Source of the DNA: Colias croceus
Taxonomy: Eukaryota; Arthropoda; Insecta; Lepidoptera; Pieridae
Direction of reading: 5' to 3'
Assembly: GCF_905220415.1 (NCBI RefSeq)
Contig: NC_059555.1
Span: 8,176,001-8,240,000 of the forward strand
Length of the DNA: 64,000 nt
Below, piece by piece: positions 1-12,400 of the stretch. The notes beneath the pieces were generated by a model that was not told the DNA's origin, searched no databases, and saw nothing but the letters and a program-made list of their open reading frames with translations. A program made the position numbers and the translations under genes. Numbering within the stretch: position 1 is the first letter of the stretch; each line of letters begins with the position of its first letter.

Positions 1-399
1 GGCCGCTCGGGGCTCAATTGGTTAAATCAATACTAAAACGTGCGAATAATCAGATTCAAGCAAATACTTATTGATGCTTTATTTTCTGACTTCTAGCGAA
101 ACGAAATACTGGCTGACCTGAACCACTATTGGTTAAAAACTGTGATTAGAACTATTGTTTTATGATGGAGATGTTTAGAGTAAATACTATTCTATCTACT
201 TTTATCTAACTAATATCCAGTCAATCTTACAATAAGATGTATTATATAAAAAATCCAGCCTACGTGCATCCACACTCATCCAACCCGCGAAACAAGAACG
301 GCAGTCATTTGCAAACTATAGTCGAATGATTCAAATTTTCGCGCCAAAACCGTGTGTTAATACAGGCTAATTATTCGCGACTACAATGTGCGTTCCAAG
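1..399. other. Region upstream of RhoGAP first coding exon
   Basis: No coding signal was recognised here. The last 100 bases are richer in CpG (for example around 338-395) than the AT-rich flanks and lead straight into the proposed start codon at 400, so the promoter and 5' UTR of the RhoGAP gene may lie here. No TATA box at a convincing distance was seen. Upstream exons outside the window cannot be excluded. Confidence 0.3.
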
Positions 400-447
400 A
401 TGGCGGCCGCGCATCCGGCGAATCGTTCAATGGATGAGAATTTTAAT
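400..447 (+). CDS. Proposed first coding exon of the RhoGAP gene
   Basis: ATG in a good context (CAAG before, G after) opens 16 codons, MAAAHPANRSMDENFN, then a GTGAGA donor at 448. It ends in phase 0, which is what the exon at 4754 needs (ESLKDVPAKSWNW...). Without splicing the frame stops six codons later. No other start in the first 4.7 kb fits as well, but no transcript proves it and further 5' exons could lie outside the window. Confidence 0.5.
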
Positions 448-3400
448 GTGAGAAACGTTCATTGAAATTTGTGTGGTCATTTTGTTTAGTAATTAATTTT
501 TTAATTAAATATTAAGGTTGAAAGGAAGGAAGTACCAATATTTGTTTGTCTGGCTGCTGGCAACGGTAGATTTATTATTTATTATTAAGGGACCGAATCC
601 AGAAATTGCGTAACGCAAAACCTCACGCTCCTCACTCCCACAGGCACGGAGGTGTGGCTTGAAGGCATGCTATGCTAGCTTTACCGCAGCAGTCCCCGAG
701 TGCCACACGTATTTTTTTTGCTTAAGAAAATGGATCAGTGAAGGCGTGAAATGCATTAAAATTTGCATACCCCACTTGGGATTTCAAGAATTCTAGTTTC
801 TCTTTGTCGTAAAGTAGCTTAGTATATCGAGGCTATGAAGTAAGACATTGATATCCTTAGGTATACTATCTTTTATAAAAATTATAAATCTATATTTAAT
901 TAATCAAATCCATATAGATTTATAGGTAACTAGCGGTCCGCCCCGGCTTCGCCCGTGGTACATATTTCGCAATAAAAGGTAGTGTCCTTTCTCGGGTATC
1001 AAAATATCTCCATACCAACTTTCATGCAAATTGGTTCAGTAGTTTAGGCGTGATTGAGTAACAGACAGACAGAGTTACTTTCGCATTTATAATATTAGTA
1101 GGGATTAAAATACAAATTTTGATGAATTTTATCATGAAGATAACAAGAATATCTAAGAACTCGAGCTCCTGCTACGAACTGAAAGAGTTGAATTAGAGGT
1201 TAGACAATTTTGTACGGTACTGCCTTCGACCCAATACGTAGTTTGGGTCAATAGATACAATCACGTTCAGTCCTTACAAGCAAAGCCATACTCACAAAGT
1301 TAACTATTTCTATGGAATATAAAATATATATATAAATCTCGTGTCACAATGTTTGTCCTCAATGGACTCCTAAACCACTTAACCGATTATAATAAAATTC
1401 GCACACCATGTGCAGTTCGATCCAACTTGAGAGATAGGATAGTTTAAGTCTCAAATCGTTTTAGAAATAGCGGGCGAAGCCGCGGGCGGTAAGCTAGTAA
1501 AATATATAAAGCAAATATTGTCAAGAAACTAAGCATTCAACATTCGTTCCCAATACTCATTTAAATAGATAAGACACGCGTGAGTCAATGCTGATTACAG
1601 TATTTTGCACCCATTTACCTTTACCGCAAACGCTGTTATAATATTATATTGTGACAATAATAATGACTAGTGAAGGCCCGCGGATTTGTTTGCGTTTTAC
1701 TTGGATGGTACCCCAATCTGTGTAGTATCCTTTTTGCAGAAATCCGAAAGATGAAATAGGTACTATAAGGTAAAATTTCAACCGATTAGGCAATTTTCTT
1801 TATGCAGATAAGAATTCTTGAATACCTATACTTACCATGATTTAGCTGATTATTCATATTTATAGACCATAAGGTCTGGCTGATACGTGTAACTGTTTAA
1901 GATGCTCTCAAAATTATGGAGAAATAATCTTTGAAAGGAACGAAATGGAAATTCATGGTTCCAAACAAACAGAGAAAACAACATTTTCAGAAAAAAACTC
2001 ATAGCCTAAGCCCTAAAATAACCTACAAATATATTCACATACATCAGTAACTTTTTTGGAAAATATTAGCTTGATTGTTGCAGTTGATCCTACTTTTTAA
2101 CCGACTTCAAAAAAAAGGAGGAGGTTATCAATTCGGCCGGTATTTTATAATTATATACATATATATAATTTTTTTTCCTATAAAAAAGTAAATAATACTG
2201 TCAAAGCATAAAATTAATATTAGCATCCCAGTCCTATGACCACACTTGCTCCGAAGTGTCAACATGATACTAATTACTATGACGAATCAGTCCTGTTTTA
2301 AATCCGTTGAACGTCTCTAATTCCTAAATATTGGTGCAATATTGAATATTGAATTAAATCACAATAATTGCAATGCTTTCATTGAATTCCGGCAGTAATC
2401 AGCGCACATAAAGCAAAGATAAGAACGAGCGTTTCCTAACAGCGAATCGACCGCTGATAAAGTTAATAGGGATGTGTTATCGATGTCGATAATGTAGAAT
2501 CGACTTAATCGATTAATTCACGATAAATTTGAAAATGATTGTGAACTAATATTGAGTTTTTTTTATTGATAAGTGATAAAATAGACAGTTCTTCAAAGAA
2601 AGATCATAAAGCTGAACTAACTGAGAAAGGTAAATCCCTCTCCTGTAAGATACATTATCTAATCATAATTTCATGTAAAAAATAGGTGTAATAGATAAGT
2701 ACTTACAATAAGAGTCCGCGTAAATAAATAATATAAGATATATGTGTGTGTGTGATAAGGCTTTTCAGCTTTTATGGCATCCAAAGGTAATCTTTTAAAC
2801 TCAGATGGATCTGGATCTATTTTTCTCTTTGCTTTTGTTTATGAACTTTTATCTTACCTTCATGTTTATGAAGACGAGAAAAGTAAACCGTTGTTTTAAA
2901 AGTATTATGAGAAACGTATAAATGTCGATATGTGGGTACGTATCGACTTAACAAAAAAGTATGTTGGTCAGCCACTAAGCACTGTGTCTATTAAGTATCA
3001 GCGCGTGCAATGAAAAAATTGTAACGAATAAATCAAAATTACCACACTAGAGCGTGCCAATTATTCATCGATTGCTCGTTACAAAACATCGATGTTAGCA
3101 ACTGTTACAACACTATGCCATATCATTATGCGTCTACACGCCACTAAAATGTCCGTGTGTCATGTTAAATAATAAATTTATATTTTCCTTTAATATATTC
3201 AGTGTCAATATGTAGGTAGTGTTGTGGAATTGAATATGGTGGTTAAAAAGTGATGATGTTTAAGTTAAAACGTGGCAAGACTTGGTTTCGGGAGGTAGGT
3301 CATAGATATAGGCATAGATAATAGAGGGAAGTAGGTTTCTGTAGTATATATAAACTTATGTTAATGTATATTTATTAATATGCAGGAATCTGTTATTATT

Positions 3401-6400
3401 GTATTTTATAATAATATTGTATTGAAGTTGGAAATATTCCTATTTTACATATCTACCTACCATCTGTACGCCCCTCTTCCATAATAAATGGTTAACCTTG
3501 CTATGTATTTATTTCAAACACTATTATGTTCTTCAGCATGTGTAATTCGTAGAAATATGGCGCCGAATTTATATTGAGAAATAAAAATGCGGAAGTTGAT
3601 AAAGATTGTTACTTTCGTTATCAATTTCTGGTTTAATTGAAAGGAAATTTCTAATATTATTGATATCAAAAAGCGTAGCGAAAACAAAGTTTGCGAGAAT
3701 ATTTTCTGAAATATTAATAAATTATATTTAGAATGTATGTAATGTGACCAATGTGACATAAAATTCCTGTGGGTTTGATTAGAGTTTTACTTATATCAAT
3801 TTGAACCTTATTTCTTGGTAATAGAGCTCACTTTTACAACAATATTTGTGTTGGAACACAAAACCACAAGGTACATACATAATAACCATTTAGTTATATA
3901 TTTGAAATTGTTAATTGCTTTCGTACTTTATGACTATAATAATTTAAAAGTAAAAGTTAAATTGATAAAAATAGTTTGTTTGACACGAGTCAAGCAAGTA
4001 GATATTGCACACGTATTCAATATATTCATTTTTATAGTATTCATGATTTCCAATCTCCATTTAATCAAGGTCGGACTACTCAGGAGACATACAAGACAAG
4101 TTAATTTTTCCCCATGAAATTGTAGTTAGTACCTAGTAATAATAATCCGGTAGTTAAATATGTATAAGGAGATATGAAAATAAGGTTGGGTAGAGATGCT
4201 GTACTATATTCTCACTTTATACTTTATTATTCTGGATTGCTACTGAAGTTATGATTCGCTCATCCATATGCATCAATTTATGTAAACTATTGAGCTTAGT
4301 GACATATTGCCAAATTACAGATACACTGCTGATTTACTCTCCTATGCATAAATCTAAGCTGGTTTTCCAGAATTGCTAATGCCCAATGAATATACCGTAA
4401 AACATAACCAAAACAGTGGAAAAGAACATCGATACTTAATGTTATTTAAGTTTTACAAATAATAATATTATGTAGACTGAAACTTCTCTTATCTTCACAA
4501 AGAATAACTAAAATAAACACAACCGTCCTGGATATCGCTCCATAATTCAGTTAGTGGCTGTGTTGGTTCCACATTTTAAAGCTATAGGTACTCATCATGT
4601 ATTTCATTTCATAATTCTTCTAACTACTATAATATGGCCATTGGTATTGGTCAATACCAATGCTCATTAAAACCTAAGGAAGAATAACGTACCAACACTT
4701 TATACCACACGAAAATCAACAGTACAACTCAAATACCAATTCCCTTGTTACAGGAGAGTCTAAAAGACGTACCAGCCAAGTCGTGGAACTGGTCTCCGAC
4801 GTCAGAGCGCAGCCGTCTCGACTTGGAGAGGAGTTTTAGCAAAGCGAACAGTGATAGCCCGCCGCTATGGGTCAGCAAACGACTGGGTAAGTGACTATTT
4901 ACTGAAAAAATCTAATTTAAAATTTCGTATAATCTTGAGATGTATTACAATAAATCGTATGCTTCTGTCAATGCAACGTGTTATTTTCTTAATAATTTTG
5001 TACTACATATTCGATGAATAAGTATATAATATTCTCATAGCATTTAAAGTTTGATTGGACTGCGTTCGGAAGCTTATAGATCTTAGATGTAAAAATTATC
5101 AAGTGACTAAACTGTCGGGCAACTTTATACAACATTTTTTCCGAACATCTAAACAATCAAATAACATAATTATTTCTTAAATAGGTACGTCTATAAACAA
5201 TCAATATAGTGTTATTTCTGTTATTAACGTGTGTCTATATTATTAATGCAAATGTGTGTTTACTTGTTGGCATTTCTTCCATGTCGCAACGAATAAATTT
5301 TTTGTGTCTAACGATAGTTAAGAAGCTAGTCAATGGTACATAGGCTTTTTGTCGCGGCTAAACTTCTCGATTTCAGCATTTACCTTAGACGAGCTAGTAA
5401 TTTCTTAATTTACCCATTTTTCCCTCAGGTGGTTCCACAGAGAACCTTCTAGCGCGACGCCCCAATCACCTCCAACTCCCCCCTTCCTCCTCCGGCGACA
5501 GCCTGGACGTAGAGGTCCGGGAACGGGCACCTGGCAAGAAGGAGAGGAAGTCCAGGTCCATGGTCGCGCCCAAACAGAAGAGGGCCCCTGTGTCCTCGCC
5601 AAGACTCATGCATGTGCCTATTGAGGTAAGAAATGCTGAAATTGTCCTATGTAGGTAAGATATAATAGGATATACATACATAATTTGTCATTTAGGTATG
5701 ATATGGATTAGGTTCCTTTACTTTTAAGTGAAAAAATTGTCCCTTTAAGGGGAGAAAATGCTCCACTCATGGTGAGAAAATGGTCGCAAAATTTTTGATG
5801 ATATTTTTCGTGCTTTAGTGTTTTATTAGGATTTACTGGGTAAGGTTTCTTCTGAAAGACTTGTTCGCGATTTATACATATTAATAGCGGAAGATTGTAT
5901 AAATAAATGTTTATATTTATAATGTACACATATCGAGAGAACCAATTTTTAACTATTTTCAATAGCACTAAAATTGACTTATTTTTATGCTGTTTTAATA
6001 TTTTGTTTGAAATGCTGTAAAATCTAAAATAATCGAAATTATTTACAGGCAACAGTTCTATACGAAGGGCCAATAAAACGTACGAAGTTTTTCGAGGGCG
6101 GCAAGAAAAGCAAGAAGAATTGGACGGACTGCTACATGATACTCACACCCACGGCTCTTGTGTTTTATAAGGACCAGAGGACGTATTATGCTACGGTAAA
6201 TTAAATTTAGTGAATTAATAATACAAGGAATTTAAGTTGTTTTTTAAAAATCTTTATTCCAAGTGCTGCTAAATGAAAGAAAATTTTATCACTTCAACTG
6301 TTGACGACTGACGTACAATAAACATATTTATCAATAAGAATTAACAAAGCGTCACGTTCAAAAATTGTCCGATGAAAAACTCTGCCTAAGCGTACATACA

Positions 6401-9400
6401 ACTAGCGGTCCGCCCCGGATTCGCCCGTGGTGCATATTTCGCAATAAAAGGTAGCCTTTAGTTCTTTCTCAGGGTCTAAAGATTGTCTGTGCCAAATTTC
6501 ATCAAAATCGGTCCAGTAGTTTCTGCGTGAAAACCTCTTTTCCATTTCCTCTTTATAATATTAGTATAGATAGACTTTGTACATTACTACCACGAAATAA
6601 GGTACTTTTCTGAACTTGATTATGAGATTGCCAATTTCTCAATGATTTCAATAATAATGTATCTATTTGAACATAATACGTCAAAGTTTCTAACATAAAA
6701 ATCTGTCTGTTTGTCCTCCAGAAGCTACCAAAACCAATGAACGCGCCCCCAAGTCCAACCGCACCACGCGCTGAGCTCGTTCTTCCACTGCTCAACGCGC
6801 ATGTTGTGCAGTGCATACAGATGCATACTAGACGGTATGTATATAGACATATACAAACATACATAAAGACATACACATACATATTGACATATTAGACGGT
6901 ATGTATAAAGACAAACAAACACACAGTGACATAAAGTCAGGGGTGCTTGTAACACACTATACAGATATACAACCAGTAGGGAAACTTCATACAACACGTT
7001 CGGAATGGTCACGCACACAAGCAAGCGTGTTTACGAGAATAGTAAGGGTATTATCAGTATTATCACAATTGACAGTTATATAAGAATACCCTTACGATTC
7101 TCGTAAACACGCTTGCTTGTGTGCGTGAACCATTTCGAACGTGTTGTATTAACTGAAACATACAACACGAACACACACACACACAATCACATACAGAGAC
7201 AGCGAGACATGTAACATACAGAGACAGTGAGACGTGTAATACACAGAGACAGTGAGACGTGTAATACACAGACAGCGAGACATGTAATACAAAGACTGCG
7301 AGTCGTGTAATACACAGACAGCGAGACGTGTAATACACAGACAGCGAGACGTGTAATACACAGACAGCGAGGCGTGTAACACACATAAAGCGAGACGTGT
7401 AATACACAGACAGCGAGACATGTAATACAAAGACAGCGAGTCGTGTAATACACAGACAGCGAGACGTGTAATACACAGGACAGACAGAGTTTAAAAAATT
7501 TAAGCATACATAGGGACATAGACTTTGTTTAATACTATGTTATTAATTATTATTAATATCTACATGACACTATCTATAGGACACTATGTATAGACACACT
7601 TGGCACATTATCACAAGTATAACATTTACCTGATTTCTCTCAAATTTTATTAATACACAATTTATTTTTTTATACATACAAATTGTATAAAATTTCTCTG
7701 TTTCAGACACACCCGTTCCCTAGTATTAACTGTGGAACACGACCAATATCTCATCCAAGATGAAAGTGAAGATAGCGCCAAACGCTTGCTTAAGTGTATA
7801 CAGAATGTTATTTATAAATTGGTGAGTAGAATAAATAGTTTGTAACTAATAATAATATTGGAGTCTGTTTTAACAGTTGATAATAATGTCCACTGAAGAC
7901 AGGACACAAAAATTTATCAAGAAGTCGTGATACTGGCCAATGGCCATGCATTTTTAACTCTATAGTAATTATTGGTCTAAAGTAAGCACACCAAGCTTGG
8001 AGTTTATCTATATGTACCTATATAAAAACGAAACCCGTTTTCTTTGGTCACGGCATCACGCGTGAACGGGTGGACCAATTTTGATAATTCTTTTTTTATA
8101 ATATTCCTTGTCGTACGAGGATGGTTCTTATGGAGAGAAAACTTAAACATGTACCACGGGCGAAACCGGGGCGGACTGTTAGCTAATAATATAACACTTA
8201 CTTGTGTAGATGAAATGTAAATTCAGTATGTCTGTTTTGTTATCTTTTACCATATACAAAAAAGTATTTTTAGCAATCTAGCTGAACATACTGTTACATT
8301 CTGCATTCGTTTTTCGTAGTTTCAATTTTCACCCATATTTGTCCAAATTCCTTGGGCTTTCTTGTTTTAGAGTAAATTATCAAAGTCCTTATATTCCAAT
8401 AAGTCTATTTATTACCAAACAATAAAATAAATAATATACAACATAAATTTCCAGGGTCCCCCCGTACTCGACGACAGACCAAGCCCTCAATACCAAAGCA
8501 GTAACACGGATCTAGAGAGTCTGGGTAGAACTCCGCCTGTATCTAGACATGCTACTAGAAAACAGAAAGGTTAGTTATTGGATTTTTTGGGGTTTTTTTT
8601 TGTTTTTTTTTTAGGTCAAGTGGACGCAGAAACAATGTGCTAAGTATATAAGTTTTACTTTATAGGTCTGGAGAAGGTGGGTATAATTTGATTTTTAGGT
8701 TATGTTAGAAGGTAAAGGTAAAACCCTTAGGTAAACCCGTAGGGTTATATTATCTCATTTAGGTTAAGTTTTTAGGTACCTAGCAGGATTGGAGTTTGTA
8801 ACTTTAGGGAATTGTGCTATTTTCTTTAAAGGAATAAAATTTGTGGGCTTATGTTTAAAAGTTAATTTTATTCTGGGCATGCAACAACTATTTCCCTGGA
8901 AATATGGATGGTACCTCTACTCTCCATACCGATATTTATTTGAGAAATCTGTAGAATTTTTAACAGACAAGTTATTAAAATTAGCATTTCTTTCTTAATT
9001 TATGAAAAATTTGGCACGTAACAAATGATTGTTATTACATTTAATTCCACATAAAACCATGTTCAGAGTCTGTAGCATTGGTCTGTAGACCAACTGTTTA
9101 CTGTGGGAAGTTCCAAGAAATATTATTATTATTGAGAATGTGAACTTTGCTTGGTTCAACGTCGCGTTAGTCACAATTCGCTACAGATTGTGTTGTTTCC
9201 TTTAATTTTATGACTTAACCCATCGAATGGGACTTAGTAATGTTTATCTGTTTTGTGTATGATTTATACTAAAATAACATTCGTTATTTTTGAAATTAAA
9301 CTTTTTTAGGCGGTTGAGAGTAGTCATGGCAATATCGCCACGTTATGGAGTAAGGCGATGATTTTGGTATCTTTGAACCTTGCCAAAGAAGTTTCACTTC

Positions 9401-12400
9401 TGACATTTGGCACGCGTAGGCTCGTTTTATCTGTGTGCACAACCATAGAATACGTAAAAAATTGTGCTAATAGATTTTATAATTTTTATATCAAGGATTT
9501 AGAGCCATTTACGTCATTGAAATAATAAATGTTAGGCTTACTTCATTATGACACACATAAACATTTACATTTTTTACCTGTGCTAATAAACAGACGTCAG
9601 TAAAAATGTTGACGTTGAAACAAAATAATTAACGAACGAACATTATTCTGATATTATCTTCTTGGGTTTAATGAATCAGCTTTCTGGTTAACTCCCAGTC
9701 ACCCCAGTTACATCTTTTCCTCATTTACTATGTTAGTTCGCGCGTAGATGGTTTAATCTAAAGGCGTCATAGCCATATAATAACGTTCGAAATTCAAATG
9801 TATTAAAAATAAATGACAGGATAGGTTTTTTTTATCAAGGAGTTTGCCAGTGTTATTTTCCTTTATTTAACAGTTGTCGGCAGTTCTATTTTTGAAATTG
9901 TGCTTTTTTTATTCAAGAATTGCGTTCAGTTGCCAGTGTACTTTTATCACTTTTTGGAGTTATCGGTAGTTCTATATTTGAAAAACTATTTTTTTGAGTA
10001 AAGGAGTGTTTACTACCAGTGTCATTTTGCTTTTTTAAAATTGTCAGTAGTTCTGTATTTGAATTTTGAAATAGTGTTTTGTTTTAAAGTGCGGTGATAA
10101 TGGTGACATAGTGATGATACAAATGATGATGACTTGCGGCTGTGTGGACGGGTTCCGTCGTCTGCATTCGTGTAAGATAATCGTGATTAAAAATGTATTT
10201 AAAAATTAAATGATAAAACATATCGGACATCTACATTGACGTACACTGGAGTTACTCATGAATTCGTATCAGTTTGAGTCCATATCTAAATAGGTTTTTC
10301 TATTTTTAATGTTGTATTTCTAAATCAAAACTGACCTAGTATTAATAAAAGTAGGGCATTATGACCATCTTAGTTTTGCTATACACAACATCCACCTTGA
10401 CCACGTCGGGTTTCAAAATAATCTATATCTGACTGATAAGCATTTATTCTGCAATATGGTATTATCAGATAATTTGTTACTGATACCATATTTATTAGTG
10501 ATGGTGTGTTCATACGGAAGGCACTCCTTCGTATAACGTCTTTGTTTGATTTTACTGTTTATTTTAATTTGAATGTACTAAATATTCTAAATTTTATGTC
10601 TAAACTAAAGTTGGATACAAAGTGATGTTTATTTTTCAATGTATGGTTAAGTGAAGTGTTATGTGACATGAATTTCAACACTGAATATTTAGCAATGGAC
10701 TACTTTATAGTAAATTCGTTTGTTGAAGTCGGAAAGACTGAATTGAAAGTGAAGATGGAGAAGAAACCGAAAAGCCCTAAAAGTCCCAAGAGTCCCGATA
10801 AGAACAAGGATGCTAATAGCCATTCTAAGAATGTATCAAACAAGAGTCTTCCCAAGAAATCGCAGAGTACTCCAGATATTTCAAAACTCGCTTCTAAAAG
10901 TATTCCGAATATATCAAAACACTTTGCTGAGAAAGAGAGCGGTTACTTGAAAAGCCCAACCAGTCCGAAACACAGCCCCAAAGAAAAGGCGCATCATTCT
11001 AAATTGAAAAGTCTTTTTGGATCTCAGCATTTCACATACGATCTCCACCGTACGCATTACCTTGTGATCTGAGTGCTTGTTTAGGCTTATACTAAATTTA
11101 TTACACTAATCTATTCGATGATTAACCATCCACCAAAGAGATTTTAGTTAAGAATGACTATTTAAGACCTTAAGACGTGTTCTAGCGTTGTTTTCTAAAT
11201 ATTTAAAAGCGGAATATTTATCGTAATTTGTCCGTAATCGGTAACTTCAATTACATACAATACAATTTCCTGCTTATCTTTTGATATCGACGATACTGTT
11301 ATCAGCTTTATTCCTAGTTGATTACGTTTATATATTGTATATGTATGGTAGTGAAGTTTGATCAAAATTGTTTGTACTTCAGAGGCGTTTTCGTCATTGA
11401 TTGGATGAAAAAGGTGACGAGGATAATGGCAAGGTAAATTCGAAGATTTACCCTGAATTGTGTATGTTCAATGAATCTAACCAGTGTCGTGATCAATTAC
11501 ATGTTACTTTAAGTCGTATACAGCATACGTTTTAGGCCGGTTGCAGAGCTTCACCGACCATCAGTGCGTACGTCAGTCGCGCTTGTCATATGTATGGAAA
11601 TTCATAAAACCGTTCATAGCTAGACCGACCATACGCACGCGTATATCCATACATATGACAAGCGCGACTGACGTACGCACTGATTGTCGGTGAAGCTCTG
11701 CAACTGGCCTTATTATATGTTACTTAATGACGTTGATCGTTAAATAATTAATAAATCAATCGATTTGTAATTAAACCTTCAATCTTTTCTTTTCAATATG
11801 ACTATATCTATGGGGGTGTATGGTTATTTCTTAAACAGCACACGCTTCCTTCTCAAATTTATTCGGCTTGGTCCTCAAAATTTCTTGCTTCTAACCCTAT
11901 TTCTGTGCAAATAATATTTAAATTATTCCGAATATCGATTATTTCAGCGGGCGGCAGTAGCAATGAAGATCTCAGTGATTCCACTGAAGTGTCCATTCAG
12001 AAGTCGCACGTGCGCAGTAGATTACGGAAATTCTTCGCAAAACGGCCGGCTATGGAGGTACTTGTGAAGAAAGGCATCTACAAAGGTTCGATTTGCAATA
12101 TATAAGTCGGTGTGGAGTTTTGCCATTCAGTTTTTATGCACATGTAGTTTTAAGATTGTATGGCGATCTGGCTTTGCACGTAATGTAGTTATTGCTTTTT
12201 TTTGGTAAATTAATCAAAATTTTAGTGTAAATTGGATGAAATTATGATAAGGTAAGTGTAGTGATTTGAGGTGTGAAATAATAGATTTTAAGTAACGTAG
12301 ATGGTGTTTCATTTAATACAAACCTAGAATAATCCTCTCCCTCTAACGGTGGATGGTTGTAATATTGAGCCTAAGATGACTTCTTTTGGGTTCTTATCTG

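Larger units (their letters stand above)
448..4753. other. Intron 1 of the RhoGAP gene (if exon 1 is right)
   Basis: AT-rich with no recognised exon. It holds an interspersed repeat (589-711), two Helitron-like elements (930-1104, 1323-1497), a retroposon-tail motif (2095-2150) and a short TG run near 2740. The open frames at 3514-3759 and 3815-4117 are AT-rich chance frames. Nothing else stood out. Confidence 0.4.
8570..11947. other. RhoGAP intron 7
   Basis: Longest confirmed intron of this gene. Apart from the coding-looking segment at 10656-11072 and the Harbinger-like MITE at 11535-11709, I recognise nothing. Between 9840 and 10080 a loosely repeated theme (TGCCAGTGT..., GGCAGTTCTATTTTTGAA...) occurs about three times, which may be an old local duplication. 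Confidence 0.5.

Noticed and set aside
3815..4117. 100-codon plus-strand frame in RhoGAP intron 1
   Set aside because: AT-driven hydrophobic composition, not matched by any recognised family; inside an intron without splice sites.
7188..7480. CRISPR-like array of short repeats
   Set aside because: Units are directly tandem with no unique spacers, in a eukaryotic intron.
7063..7519. Three overlapping minus-strand frames with cyclic Tyr-Thr-Ser-Arg-Cys-Leu-Cys peptides
   Set aside because: They are translations of the 23-bp minisatellite, which is open in several frames by its repeat structure.
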